Source: a bacterium
Lineage (GTDB): Bacteria; Zhuqueibacterota; Zhuqueibacteria; Oleimicrobiales; Geothermoviventaceae
Direction: 5' to 3'
Length of the DNA stretch: 64,000 bases
Assembly (NCBI GenBank): GCA_028275345.1
Contig: JAPWUV010000004.1
Coordinates: 186,001 to 250,000 of the forward strand
The notes beneath the pieces are model-generated. The model had not been told where the DNA came from. It was given only the letters and a program-made list of their open reading frames with translations, and ran no database searches. Shown in pieces: positions 51,423 to 61,617 of the stretch (position 1 is its first letter; each line of letters opens with the position of its first letter). The position numbers and the translations under genes were made by a program.

Positions 51423-54092
51423 GTGCGACGGGTCTTGGCGCTTCTGGCCCTGGCAGCTTTCGCCTCGGGGGGATGGTTCCTCGCGTCTCGCAGCCGATCT
51501 GTCCCTTACCCTTTCCTCGATCCCTCGCTTCCCATCGAGCGACGGCTCGATGACCTGCTCGCGCGCTTGACCTTGGAAGAGAAAATTGCGCAAATGACCA
51601 ACTCGGCCCCGGCGGTTGAGAGGCTGGGCATTCCCCAGTACGACTGGTGGAACGAGTGTCTGCACGGAGTGGCGCGAGCGGGGGTGGCCACCGTATTCCC
51701 CCAGGCGATCGGACTGGCTGCGACATGGGACCGGCCCTTGATCCAGCGCATGGCCGAAGTCATTTCGGACGAGGCTCGGGCCAAGCACCACGAGTTCCTC
51801 CGGCGAGGTGTTCGCGGCCGGTATCAGGGTCTCACCTTCTGGTCGCCGAACATCAACATCTTCCGGGATCCCCGGTGGGGCCGGGGAATGGAAACCTACG
51901 GCGAGGATCCCTTCCTGGCGGGCACGCTGGCAGTGGCTTTTGTCCGTGGCCTCCAAGGGGATGACCCAAGGTACCTCAAGACGGTCGCCACCCCGAAGCA
52001 TTTCGCCGTCCATTCGGGGCCGGAGCCGGAGCGGCATTCGTTCAATGCCGAGGCAGACGAGTACGACTTGTGGGATACCTACCTGCCGGCCTTCGAGATG
52101 GCCGTCCGCGACGGGGGTGCGTACTCGGTCATGTGCGCATACAATCGCTTTCGGGGGGAAGCCTGTTGTGGCCACCGCTACCTCCTCACCGACATACTTC
52201 GCGGTCGCTGGGGGTTCCGGGGCTATGTGGTTTCGGATTGCGGCGCCATATCCGATATTTGGCAGTTCCATCGGCTCGTGCCAAGCGGAGTGGAAGCATC
52301 TGCCCTGTCTCTGCGAGCAGGGACCGATCTCAGCTGCGGCGGTGAGTACCGTCAGCTGGCGGAGGCGGTGAAGGGAGGTTTGGTCACCGAGGCGGAGATC
52401 GACACCGCCGTTCGCCGCCTTTTCCGGGCGCGATTCCTCCTGGGGATGTTTGACCCCCCAGACTCCGTCCCCTACGCCCACATCCCCTTCGCGGTCAATA
52501 ACTCGCCGCCGCATGCCGAGTTGGCCCTGCAGGTGGCGCGAGAGTCCATCGTTCTACTGAAGAATGACGGTCTGCTTCCGCTGCGCGGCCAATATCGGCG
52601 TGTCGCCTTGATCGGGCCCAATGGGGATCATCATCTTTCGTTGCTCGGGAACTACACCGGGACCCCTGAGGATCCCTGGACCCTCCTTCGCGCGCTGCGG
52701 AGGCGATTGGAGGGGCAGGCGGAAGTACAATTTGCGCTGGGCTGCGATTTCGCCGATGGAATCCCCTCGATGGAGGCCATCCCGAGCGCGGCGCTTCGGC
52801 CTCGAGCGTCCGACTCCACGGCCAGCGGCCTCCTCGGGGAATACTTTCCCGATTCGCAATGGAAGGGCGAGCCCATTGCGCGCAGGATTGATCCGGTAGT
52901 GGATTTCTACGGCTATGCGGAGCTGGGGGTCCCCGAACTCAGGGAGACATCGTTCAGTGTGCGCTGGACAGGCGAGCTGATCCCGCCGGATTCTGGGCTG
53001 TATTACCTTGGCGGGTACGGGATGTACGCCTTCAGTATCTACCTGGAGGATACGCTGCTTGTGTCCCATCGGGGATACCACTCCCCGGTGCAGCGGAGTG
53101 CGGCGGTGCGCCTGGAGGCATGCAAAGCCTACCGAATCCGGGTGGACTACGTCGGAGTGCGCCCGGAGTCCCAGCAGTGCCCCATCTTCACCCTGCTCTG
53201 GTCGCGGCCAGCGAGGGTACGGGAGGCCGAGGCTCTGGCCGCAGCGCGGGAGGCGGATCTCGTGATTCTGGCGATGGGACTCTCTCCGCTGCTTGAGGGA
53301 GAGCAGCTGCCAGTGAATGTACCCGGCTTCAAAGGGGGCGACCGGACAGATCTGGGATTGCCGGCCCCACAGGAGCGCCTGCTGCGTTCCGTGGTGGAAC
53401 TCGGGAAGCCGACGGTGCTGGTGCTATTCAACGGGAGCGCCCTGGCGGTGAACTGGGCGTCCCAGAAGGTCCCAGCGATTCTGGAGGCATGGTATCCGGG
53501 TCAAGAGGGCGGAAGAGCCATTGTGGACGTGCTCTTCGGCGATTACAATCCAGCTGGCCGCCTACCGGTCACTTTCTACCGGTCCGTCGATGACCTGCCT
53601 CCCCTCACCGACTACCGGATGGAAAACAGGACTTACCGCTATTTTCGCGGCGAGGTCCTCTACCCCTTCGGGTACGGGTTGAGCTACACGTGTTTTCGCT
53701 ACCGCGACCTCCGGGTGCCCGACAGCGCCGCGGTGGGGGAGCCGGTCCGCATTTCCGTGCGGGTGATGAACGCCGGACCAATGGCCGGCGACGAAGTCGT
53801 TCAGCTCTACGTGCGACATGAACGACCGGACCGGAGGAGCCCAATCCGCTCGCTGAAGGGCTATTCCAGGGTCCATCTCCTGCCTGGGGAGGAGAAGACG
53901 GTCTCGTTTGAACTGGGGCTGAGGGAGCTGAGCTTAGTGGAGCAGGACGGCCGACGAGTGGTGGAACCGGGAACGGTCGAGGTCTCGGTCGGCGGCAAGC
54001 AGCCGGGTTTTCAGGGCTTGGCGGATGCGCGCACGACGGAGGTCCTCCAGGGACGATTCCGCCTCGTCGGAAAGCGATTGGAGCTGGATTGA
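51423..54092 (+). CDS. Exported GH3 beta-glycosidase with PA14 domain
   Basis: An 889-residue enzyme. A signal peptide (LALLALAAFASGG) is followed by the GH3 N-terminal barrel with YGEDPFLAGTLAVAFVRGLQ, KHFAVHSGPEPERH and the nucleophile in GYVVSDCGAI. A PA14 domain (about 455-590: LLGEYFPDSQWKGEPI, SVRWTGELIPPDSGLYYL) is inserted in the second domain. A fibronectin-III-like C terminus ends it (NAGPMAGDEVVQLYVRHE). WWNECLHGVARAG suits the xylosidase/arabinofuranosidase branch. Start is GTG after GAGGAGGTGATAC. It overlaps a paralogue's frame; 54218 starts 126 bases later. Confidence 0.92.
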   Translation: MRRVLALLALAAFASGGWFLASRSRSVPYPFLDPSLPIERRLDDLLARLTLEEKIAQMTNSAPAVERLGIPQYDWWNECLHGVARAGVATVFPQAIGLAATWDRPLIQRMAEVISDEARAKHHEFLRRGVRGRYQGLTFWSPNINIFRDPRWGRGMETYGEDPFLAGTLAVAFVRGLQGDDPRYLKTVATPKHFAVHSGPEPERHSFNAEADEYDLWDTYLPAFEMAVRDGGAYSVMCAYNRFRGEACCGHRYLLTDILRGRWGFRGYVVSDCGAISDIWQFHRLVPSGVEASALSLRAGTDLSCGGEYRQLAEAVKGGLVTEAEIDTAVRRLFRARFLLGMFDPPDSVPYAHIPFAVNNSPPHAELALQVARESIVLLKNDGLLPLRGQYRRVALIGPNGDHHLSLLGNYTGTPEDPWTLLRALRRRLEGQAEVQFALGCDFADGIPSMEAIPSAALRPRASDSTASGLLGEYFPDSQWKGEPIARRIDPVVDFYGYAELGVPELRETSFSVRWTGELIPPDSGLYYLGGYGMYAFSIYLEDTLLVSHRGYHSPVQRSAAVRLEACKAYRIRVDYVGVRPESQQCPIFTLLWSRPARVREAEALAAAREADLVILAMGLSPLLEGEQLPVNVPGFKGGDRTDLGLPAPQERLLRSVVELGKPTVLVLFNGSALAVNWASQKVPAILEAWYPGQEGGRAIVDVLFGDYNPAGRLPVTFYRSVDDLPPLTDYRMENRTYRYFRGEVLYPFGYGLSYTCFRYRDLRVPDSAAVGEPVRISVRVMNAGPMAGDEVVQLYVRHERPDRRSPIRSLKGYSRVHLLPGEEKTVSFELGLRELSLVEQDGRRVVEPGTVEVSVGGKQPGFQGLADARTTEVLQGRFRLVGKRLELD

Positions 54093-54217
54093 GCCCGAAG
54101 GGGGCGAATCTCCGGAGCGTGCGGGGGACCCTCTTGCGCGAAAAAGGGGAGACGGAGAGTCGGCGCTGCGTATTCCTTGGCCGAGGCGAATTGAGAGCTG
54201 CGAAGGGGAGGTGCCCG

Positions 54218-56818
54218 ATGTCGCAGAACACGTACCCTTACCCGTTTTGGAATCCGGATCTTCCCGTGGAGCAACGCGTGGAGGACCTGCTTTCCCGCCT
54301 GACGCTGGAAGAGAAAGTTTCCCAGATGATGCACGATGCCCCGGCCATCGAGAGGCTGGGGATCCCCAAGTACAACTGGTGGAACGAGTGCCTGCACGGT
54401 GTGGCGCGCGCCGGCGTGGCCACCGTGTTTCCGCAGGCCATCGGCCTGGCGGCCACCTGGGACACCGACCTGATGCTCCAGGTGGCCACAGCCATTTCCG
54501 ACGAGGCGAGAGCCAAGCACCACGAGTTCGCCCGTCACGGCTGGCGCGACATCTACCAAGGCCTTACCTTCTGGTCCCCGAACATCAACATCTTTCGCGA
54601 TCCTCGCTGGGGCCGAGGCATGGAGACGTACGGGGAGGATCCCTTCCTGACCGGCTCGATGGCGGTTCAATTCATCCGCGGCCTTCAGGGGGATCATCCG
54701 AAATACCTTAAGCTGGTGGCGACTGCCAAGCACTTCGCCGTGCACAGCGGTCCTGAGCCCGAGCGGCACGTCTTCGACGCGAGGGTGAGCGAACGGGATT
54801 TGCGCGATACCTACCTCCCTGCCTTCGAGATGTGCGTCCGGGAGGCGAAGGTCCGTTCCGTGATGTGCGCCTACAACCGCACCCTCGGGGAAGCCTGTTG
54901 CGCGAGCCGGCGTCTTGTGGAGAGGATCCTGCGGGAGGAGTGGGATTTCGACGGCTACGTCGTGTCCGATTGCTGGGCGATCACCGATATCTGGAAGACC
55001 CACAAGGTGGCCTCGGATCCTGCGGAAGCCTCAGCAATGGCGGTGGCCGTGGGCACGGACCTGGAGTGTGGCAGCGATTACCGCTCGCTTCTCGAAGCGG
55101 TCCGTCAGGGAAAGATTTCGGAGGAGGAGATCGACCGAAGCCTGCGCCGGCTTCTGAAAGCCCGCTTTGACCTCGGGATGTTCGATCCACCGGAGCGGGT
55201 GCCCTACGCCCAGGTGCCTTTCCAGGTGAATGATTCGCCCGAGCATCGCGAGCTGGCCCTCCGAGCAGCTCGAGAGTCCATTGTTCTCCTGAAGAATGAG
55301 GGCGGGCTCCTGCCCCTCAGCAAGGAGGTGAAACGGGTAGCGGTGATCGGACCGATTGGAGATGACGAGCCCGTGCTGCTCGGAAACTACGAGGGGACTC
55401 CCTCCGATCCGTGCACCGTGCTCCGAGGGATTCGCGAGAAACTCACCGGAGCAGAGGTTCGCTTCGCTTTGGGCTGCGATATCGCCGACGGGATGCCCGC
55501 CTTCGAGGTCGTGCCCGGAGACGCGTTGCGGACCGAGCCCGAAGGAAGCCCGGGGGTGAAGGCCATTTTCTTCCCGAACCGGGACCTTGCGGGCGAGCCG
55601 ATTCGCACCGAAGTCTGCCCGAGGATCGATTTCAATTGGTATCTCGAGCCCCCTGATCGCAAGCTCGCGGACGGCGTGTTCAGCGCGCGCTTCGAGGGAG
55701 TTCTCGTGCCCAGGACGAGTGGGAAATACGCGGTGGGTGTCTACGGGCACCGGGAGATCCGGCTCGTGCTGGACGGAAAGGAGATCTGCCATTTTGACGC
55801 CGACTATCGACAGCAATTGGGCTACGGCCTCGTGGAGTTGGAGGCCGGGCGCGCGTATCCCTTCGTGCTGGAGTACAAAGGCATTCTCCCTCATTCCCAG
55901 CACCGACCCTTCCTGCAGCTCGTTTGGTCCCGTCCTCCATCCGAGCGCGAGAGGGAAGCTCTCGAAATCGCGCGTTGGGCGGATGTCGTCATCTTGACGA
56001 TGGGTCTTTCCCCTCTGCTGGAAGGAGAGGAGATGCCGGTCGACCTGCCGGGCTTCCGAGGCGGCGACCGGACCGACCTCGCCTTGCCGCGGCCCCAGGA
56101 GGAGCTGATGAAGAAAGTGGCGGCGGTGGGCAAGCCGACGGTGCTGGTCCTACACAGCGGCAGCGCCGTGGCTATCAACTGGGCGGTCGAGCATCTGCCG
56201 GCCATCCTCCAGACCTGGTATCCGGGCCAAGCAGGGGGCCGCGCTGTGGCCGACGCGCTCTTCGGCGATTCCAATCCGGCGGGTCGGCTTCCTGTGACGT
56301 TCTACCGCTCGGTTGCCGACCTCCCGCCGTTCGATGACTATCGGATGGAGGGGAGGACCTACCGCTACTTCCGCGGCGAGCCGCTTTTCCCCTTCGGGTA
56401 CGGGCTCAGCTACACCCGTTTCCGTTATTCGGATCTGCGTCTGCCGGCCGAAGTGAAGGCGGGGGAGGAGGTCAGGGCTTCTGTGGTCGTGACGAACGTC
56501 GGCGAGAGGGCAGGAGACGAGGTGGTTCAGCTGTACGTCACCGACCTTGCGGCTTCGGCACCGGTGCCGATTCGGGCGCTGCGGGGTTTCCGTCGCATCC
56601 ATCTGCGACCCGGCGAGTCCGCCGAGGTGGAGTTCGTACTCCGTCCTCGGGACCTGAGCCTCGTCACTGAGGAAGGGCGGCGCGTGCTGGAGCCCGGGGA
56701 TTTCGAGATCGCTATTGGCGGCAAGCAGCCTGGCTTCCGCGGGCTGGCCGACGCGTCGACCACGGAGGTGATCACCGCGCGGCTGCGGGTGGTTGGCAAG
56801 CCGCTTGAGCTCGACTGA
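54218..56818 (+). CDS. GH3 beta-glycosidase with PA14 domain (paralogue without signal peptide)
   Basis: An 866-residue paralogue of the preceding protein with the same domain order: GH3 barrel (WWNECLHGVARAG, KHFAVHSGPEPERH, nucleophile in GYVVSDCWAI), PA14 (FFPNRDLAGEPIRTEV, SARFEGVLVPRTSGKYAV) and a fibronectin-III-like end (NVGERAGDEVVQLYV). No signal peptide precedes YPYPFWNPDLPVEQ, so it is probably cytoplasmic while its twin is exported. AAGGGGAGGTGCCCG precedes ATG 54218. The pair looks like a tandem duplication with split location. Confidence 0.92.
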   Translation: MSQNTYPYPFWNPDLPVEQRVEDLLSRLTLEEKVSQMMHDAPAIERLGIPKYNWWNECLHGVARAGVATVFPQAIGLAATWDTDLMLQVATAISDEARAKHHEFARHGWRDIYQGLTFWSPNINIFRDPRWGRGMETYGEDPFLTGSMAVQFIRGLQGDHPKYLKLVATAKHFAVHSGPEPERHVFDARVSERDLRDTYLPAFEMCVREAKVRSVMCAYNRTLGEACCASRRLVERILREEWDFDGYVVSDCWAITDIWKTHKVASDPAEASAMAVAVGTDLECGSDYRSLLEAVRQGKISEEEIDRSLRRLLKARFDLGMFDPPERVPYAQVPFQVNDSPEHRELALRAARESIVLLKNEGGLLPLSKEVKRVAVIGPIGDDEPVLLGNYEGTPSDPCTVLRGIREKLTGAEVRFALGCDIADGMPAFEVVPGDALRTEPEGSPGVKAIFFPNRDLAGEPIRTEVCPRIDFNWYLEPPDRKLADGVFSARFEGVLVPRTSGKYAVGVYGHREIRLVLDGKEICHFDADYRQQLGYGLVELEAGRAYPFVLEYKGILPHSQHRPFLQLVWSRPPSEREREALEIARWADVVILTMGLSPLLEGEEMPVDLPGFRGGDRTDLALPRPQEELMKKVAAVGKPTVLVLHSGSAVAINWAVEHLPAILQTWYPGQAGGRAVADALFGDSNPAGRLPVTFYRSVADLPPFDDYRMEGRTYRYFRGEPLFPFGYGLSYTRFRYSDLRLPAEVKAGEEVRASVVVTNVGERAGDEVVQLYVTDLAASAPVPIRALRGFRRIHLRPGESAEVEFVLRPRDLSLVTEEGRRVLEPGDFEIAIGGKQPGFRGLADASTTEVITARLRVVGKPLELD

Positions 56819-56942
56819 CGATCCGCTCTGTCCTTAGGGGTAGCCAACTGGTCCCACGAGGGATTGCGGGCGGGCGGCGATTCGGGCCCGTGGCAAGCAC
56901 AACGGGGATTCCGGCTAGGGATGTGGATCATCGTGCGGGAAG

Positions 56943-57767
56943 ATGGGAAGGGAGATGACCGAACCGGATGGGAATCCCGGGGCGAGGGATGTGTCCCTTT
57001 GGGGGCCACTGGAGATCGGCCCCGGCGAAGAAAGAGAGCTCGCCGTCGGGGAACTCCGACTACGACTCCGTCGGACTCCTGCCGAATTGCTGGTGGCGCA
57101 CCAGTACGTCGCAACGAGCGAGGCTGAGGAGACTGTCGTTCCCGGATCAGACCTTCCCTGGCAGCGCTTCCTAGTGGGACCGGGTGAGCTCTTCATCCTG
57201 CCCGCGCTGCCCGACCGCTCTGTCGTGGTCCAAACAGACAACCCGTTTTGGCTTCCCGTGGGGGGAAAAGCAGATCTCTTTGTACATGTGCCGGTTTGGG
57301 TTCAGGTTCGGTTGCGGGCGGAAGGGGAGAGCATCCTCCTGGACCTTCCGTCGGTGGTTCTTTCCCAAACCTGGTTCGGGTCCTTCACCGAGGGCGAGCT
57401 GTGTTACTGGATCCGTTCAGGCGCACACTCGGAGGCGGCCGCCGATCCTTCGAAGCCCCACCTTGTGGTCTGCCCCGTGGAGATACGGAATGAAAGTGAA
57501 GACAAGCTCCTGGTGGACTACTTCTGCCTGCGGGTCCGCGCCCTGTCGCTCTATTACGATGGGAGTCAGCTGTGGTCCGACGTCTTCTCTTTGAGCTTTC
57601 GGGGCGACAAGTACGAGACGCGCCAGTGGCCGACCGGACGGCGCCCGAAATCTGCCCGAAAAGCGCGATGGGTGAACGGTCCTCGGGAGGCGATGCGGAG
57701 ATCAGCCCTGGGGAAGACGTTCTCCTGGGGCGGTGATCTGCCCGGGATCGGTATTCGGATCATCTGA
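56943..57767 (+). CDS. DUF432 domain protein
   Basis: A 274-residue protein matching the DUF432 pattern (PF04254): PLEIGPGEERELAVGELRL, ELFILPALPDRSVVVQ, a strand block PVWVQVRLRAEG and the signature LSQTWFGSFTEGELCYW. It ends in a basic tail. Two close starts are possible (56943, 56955). It is followed 17 bases later by an MscS-type channel gene. That pairing suggests a cytosolic partner of the channel, but DUF432 has no assigned function. Confidence 0.75.
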   Translation: MGREMTEPDGNPGARDVSLWGPLEIGPGEERELAVGELRLRLRRTPAELLVAHQYVATSEAEETVVPGSDLPWQRFLVGPGELFILPALPDRSVVVQTDNPFWLPVGGKADLFVHVPVWVQVRLRAEGESILLDLPSVVLSQTWFGSFTEGELCYWIRSGAHSEAAADPSKPHLVVCPVEIRNESEDKLLVDYFCLRVRALSLYYDGSQLWSDVFSLSFRGDKYETRQWPTGRRPKSARKARWVNGPREAMRRSALGKTFSWGGDLPGIGIRII

Positions 57768-57784
57768 GTGCGGAGGTGAGAGCG

Positions 57785-58630
57785 ATGGACTTGGTGTCCA
57801 AATGGGCTTCGCCGATCCAGCAGCTGGGGAACATCCAGGCTTTTGCGACGCTGATCCGCGTGGCCGTGTGGCTGGTGATCGGCCTCCCGCTGGTAGCTTT
57901 GCTCTCGCGTTCGCTGAAGAGGTACTTGGCGCGTCGCTACACCCCCCAGCAGGCCATGATCGGCAGCCGCTTTGTGCTCTACCTCGGTATCGGCTTCGTG
58001 ATCTTCACCGTGCTTACAGAGCTCGGATTCAAGCTCACTACCCTGCTGGGGGCGGCCGGGATCGTGGGGGTCGCGGTCGGCTTCGCCGCACAAACCAGCG
58101 TCTCCAATATCATCAGCGGCTTATTCATCGTGGCCGAGCGCCCCTTCGGCGTGGGAGATGTGATCACCGTGGGCAACGTGACGGGAGAAGTGCTGAGCAT
58201 CGACGCCCTCTCGGTCAAGCTGCGCACCTTCGACAACCGCTACGTCCGCATCCCGAACGAGACGGTGCTCAAGACCGAGGTGACGAACATTACGCGCTTC
58301 CCCATCCGAAGGGTCGAGATCACGGTCGGAGTGGCCTACAAAGAGGACATCGGGAAGGTTCGCGACGTACTCCTTGACATCGTGCACAAGAACCCTCTCT
58401 GCCTGAATCACCCCGAACCGTTGGTGCTCATCTCCGGATTTGGGAATTCCTCCGTGGATCTCACCCTCATGGTATGGGCCACGAAGGGGGACTACCTGAC
58501 CGTGAAGAACGCAGTGGCGGAAGAGATCAAGCGCCGATTCGATCAGGAAGGTATCGAGATCCCGTTCCCCCACCTCTCCTTGTACGCGGGCTCGGCTACC
58601 GAGCCAATCCCGGTGAAGCTCGTCTCGTAA
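57785..58630 (+). CDS. MscS-family mechanosensitive channel
   Basis: A 281-residue small-conductance channel. Two or three N-terminal helices precede the pore helix GAAGIVGVAVGFAAQTSVSN and the MscS beta domain (ISGLFIVAERPFGVGDVITVG, VKLRTFDNRYVRIPN). Length matches the short MscS type. GGAGGTGAGAGCG precedes the ATG. Opens under membrane tension to release solutes; partner of the DUF432 gene by position. Confidence 0.93.
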   Translation: MDLVSKWASPIQQLGNIQAFATLIRVAVWLVIGLPLVALLSRSLKRYLARRYTPQQAMIGSRFVLYLGIGFVIFTVLTELGFKLTTLLGAAGIVGVAVGFAAQTSVSNIISGLFIVAERPFGVGDVITVGNVTGEVLSIDALSVKLRTFDNRYVRIPNETVLKTEVTNITRFPIRRVEITVGVAYKEDIGKVRDVLLDIVHKNPLCLNHPEPLVLISGFGNSSVDLTLMVWATKGDYLTVKNAVAEEIKRRFDQEGIEIPFPHLSLYAGSATEPIPVKLVS

Positions 58631-58966
58631 CTGAGAACGCTGCCGGAGCTGTCCAGTCGGTTCCTTCCCACTGGGGTAGGACTGACGGGAAGGCGGGCTG
58701 TGCACTTGGGCGCGCCGGATGGTCATCCCCAGATCCCGGGGCCGAACATGCGGTCCAGCCCCAGCGCAAACACCGCGCGAGCGAAGCATCACTTTACGGG
58801 GGCTTGCGCCGAGAGCGGTTTTGGCCTAAATTGCTCCGGTCCCCGCAGACCTACGTGGGCCGTTCTCGCGAGCCGCGTGACCAAGGATCGCGAGGGCAGA
58901 GAGGTGAGAGGGAGGAGTCCCATCCTGGGCTGACCATGGCCGCCAGCGAGAGATGCGACGAATGGC
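58631..58966 (+). other. Intergenic stretch with promoter before the GH95 gene
   Basis: About 335 bases without a gene; a promoter lies at 58804-58832. Confidence 0.5.
58804..58832 (+). promoter_or_regulatory. Promoter of the GH95-DUF1080-GH127 genes
   Basis: TTGCGC (58804-58809) and TAAATT (58827-58832) with a 17-base spacer; the start would be near 58840. Confidence 0.6.
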
Positions 58967-61498
58967 GTGTGCCCAATGGGCTTAGGTGAAGCAGTGACTG
59001 CTGGGAAGACTCTTTCCCCTTGGGGGCGGATGCTCGGCATTGGCCTGTCCCTCGTCTTGTTTCCGGTTCCGGGCAGGAGTGGAGAGCTCGTGCTATGGTA
59101 CGACCGGCCGGCACGGGTGTGGGAAGAGGCATTGCCCATCGGGAATGGGCGCCTGGGCGCGATGGTATTCGGCCAGCCGGTCGCGGAGCGCCTGCCGCTG
59201 AACGAAGACACGATGTATGCCGGGGAGCCGGGTCCCGTAGGCGTGGTGCCCATCTACAAATACGTGGACCGGGTGTTCAAGCTGGTTGGCCAAGGCCGGT
59301 ATGCTGAGGCCACGGCCGTGGTGGACCAGTACATGCTGGGAAGGAATCACCAGGCGTACCAGCCGGTCGGGGATCTGTGGCTGGTGTTCTCCGGCATCGA
59401 CAGCGGGGAGGTACGGGACTATCGCCGCGAGCTCGACCTGGATTCGGCGCTGGTCCGCGTTTCCTTCTCCGCCGCAGGAGCCCGCCACTACCGGGAGTAC
59501 TTCGCCAGCGCGGTCGACCAGGTGATGGCCGTGAGAGCCTGGAGCGATCGGCCAGGGCAGGTGACTCTCCGCGTCCGCCTCACGACCCCCCACGCCTTTG
59601 CCAAGATCCGGTTTGAGTCGCCGTCGGAGATGCTCCTCACTGGCAAGGCGCCTCTCCACGCCTGCACGCGCACCCTGGAATGGATCATCCAGAGAGGCGA
59701 TCAGCAGAAGTACCCGGATCTCTTCGACAAACAGGGCAGGCCGAAGGTCTCGTCCGACATCGTGTATGCGGACGATCCATCCGGCAAGGGGATGCGCTTC
59801 GAGGTTCGGCTGCGGGCGAGCGCGGCTGGAGGCACCATTACTCCGCTGGACTCGGTCTTGAGCATCGAACGGGCCGACACTGTGACCCTGTTGCTGGCGA
59901 TCGGGACGAGCTACAACGGTTTCCGCCGCTCTCCCAGCCGGCAGGGTGCGGATCCTGCCGCTCGTCCCCGCTCTGCCATCGCAGGGGCGTCGAGGAAATC
60001 CTACGAGAAGCTGCGAGCGGACCACATCCACGATTACCGGAGCCTCTTCGCGCGGGTTCGTTTCGCGCTGGGGGGAGAGGATCGGATCGACTGGCCCACT
60101 GACCGCCGCCTGATGCAGTTCTCAGAGAGCAATGACCTGGGATTGGTAAAGCTAGTATTTCAGTACGGGCGGTACCTGCTGATCTCCTCGAGCCGGCCGG
60201 GCACCCAGCCCGCCAATCTCCAAGGGATCTGGAATGCGGACAGGCGCCCCCCTTGGAATAGCGGCTATACGTTGAACATCAACGCCGAGATGAATTACTG
60301 GCCGGCCGAGGTGACCAATCTGGCGGAATGCGCCGAGCCCTTGTTCCGGCTCATTTGGGAATGCTGGCGGAATGGCCAGGTGACGGCTCGGAAAAGCTAC
60401 CGCAGCCGGGGGTGGGTGGTTCATCACAACGTGGACATCTGGCGCATTACGGATCCCATCGACAATCGGGCGGTGACCTCCTTCTGGCCGATGGGTTCGG
60501 GGTGGCTTTGCCTGCATTTGTGGGAGCACTACGCCTTCGGCGGAGATGGTTCTTTCCTGAGGAACTTCGCCTACCCGATCCTCCGCGATGCCGTACTATT
60601 CTACCTGGACTGGCTGCGCGAGGACGGGGAAGGCCACCTGGTGACGCCCGTTTCCACTTCGCCGGAGCTGGGGTTCCGTACTCCCGAGGGCCAGCAAGCC
60701 GCTGTCAGCATGGCATCGACGATGGACATGTCCATCATCCGCGAGCTGTTTGAGAAGTGCGTGGAGGCTTCGGAAATCCTAAGTGTGGATGACGATCTGC
60801 GGGCGAAGCTCAAAGGAGCTCTTTCCCGATTGTACCCGTTCCGAATCGGCCGCCTGGGGCAGCTTCAGGAATGGTATCGGGACTGGGACGATCCGAACGA
60901 GCATCATCGGCACGTGTCGCATCTATTCGGGGTGTATCCTGGGGACTTGATCACCCCGGAGAAAACACCGGAACTGATGCAAGCGGCGCGCACCTCCTTG
61001 CTGTTGCGGGGGGATGAGGGCACAGGCTGGTCCCTCGCCTGGAAGATCAGCCTCTGGGCACGGTTCCGGGATGGGGACCATGCCTTCCAGGTCATCCGAC
61101 GCATGGTTCGATTGGTCCGACCGGGGGAACGCGGCGGAGGCGGGTTCTATGCCAATCTATTCGATGCCCACCCTCCGTTTCAGATCGACGGCAATTTTGG
61201 GTTCACAGCCGGGGTGGCGGAGATGCTCCTGCAGAGCCACCAAGGTTTCTTGCACTTGCTCCCCGCTTTGCCGTCGGCATGGCCAGAAGGAGAGGCGGCG
61301 GGTCTGCGGGCCCGAGGGGGCTTCGAGGTGGATCTTCGCTGGAGCGGCGGTCAATTGGAACGGGTTCGAGTCCGGTCTCGACTGGGGAAACCCTGTCGAA
61401 TTCGCTATCGGGACAAAGAGGTCGCTTTCCGCACGGAACGGTCTGGGGTGTACGAGCTGGACGGAAACCTCCGGCTGGTCTCTCGAGACGGACCGTAG
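58967..61498 (+). CDS. GH95 alpha-L-fucosidase-type glycosidase
   Basis: An 843-residue enzyme. A hydrophobic stretch [14 protein letters not shown] near the N terminus suggests export. GH95 blocks: [60 protein letters not shown] (core [12 protein letters not shown], holding Asn/Glu of the active site), [11 protein letters not shown] and [19 protein letters not shown]95 enzymes remove alpha-1,2-L-fucose or L-galactose from glycans. The start is uncertain: GTG 58967, ATG 58976 or ATG 59030; ribosome sites are weak for all. The DUF1080 gene follows in the same direction. Confidence 0.9.
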   Translation: MCPMGLGEAVTAGKTLSPWGRMLGIGLSLVLFPVPGRSGELVLWYDRPARVWEEALPIGNGRLGAMVFGQPVAERLPLNEDTMYAGEPGPVGVVPIYKYVDRVFKLVGQGRYAEATAVVDQYMLGRNHQAYQPVGDLWLVFSGIDSGEVRDYRRELDLDSALVRVSFSAAGARHYREYFASAVDQVMAVRAWSDRPGQVTLRVRLTTPHAFAKIRFESPSEMLLTGKAPLHACTRTLEWIIQRGDQQKYPDLFDKQGRPKVSSDIVYADDPSGKGMRFEVRLRASAAGGTITPLDSVLSIERADTVTLLLAIGTSYNGFRRSPSRQGADPAARPRSAIAGASRKSYEKLRADHIHDYRSLFARVRFALGGEDRIDWPTDRRLMQFSESNDLGLVKLVFQYGRYLLISSSRPGTQPANLQGIWNADRRPPWNSGYTLNINAEMNYWPAEVTNLAECAEPLFRLIWECWRNGQVTARKSYRSRGWVVHHNVDIWRITDPIDNRAVTSFWPMGSGWLCLHLWEHYAFGGDGSFLRNFAYPILRDAVLFYLDWLREDGEGHLVTPVSTSPELGFRTPEGQQAAVSMASTMDMSIIRELFEKCVEASEILSVDDDLRAKLKGALSRLYPFRIGRLGQLQEWYRDWDDPNEHHRHVSHLFGVYPGDLITPEKTPELMQAARTSLLLRGDEGTGWSLAWKISLWARFRDGDHAFQVIRRMVRLVRPGERGGGGFYANLFDAHPPFQIDGNFGFTAGVAEMLLQSHQGFLHLLPALPSAWPEGEAAGLRARGGFEVDLRWSGGQLERVRVRSRLGKPCRIRYRDKEVAFRTERSGVYELDGNLRLVSRDGP

Positions 61499-61617
61499 TT
61501 GAGCCGACGGACCGGGCCGAGCCCTCTCAGGGTTCATCGGTTCCGGGATGGCAAGCGGAAGCGTTCCCGCGTCGGGGGCTCCGAGAGTGCGACATAATGG
61601 ACAAAGGGAGGACAGAG

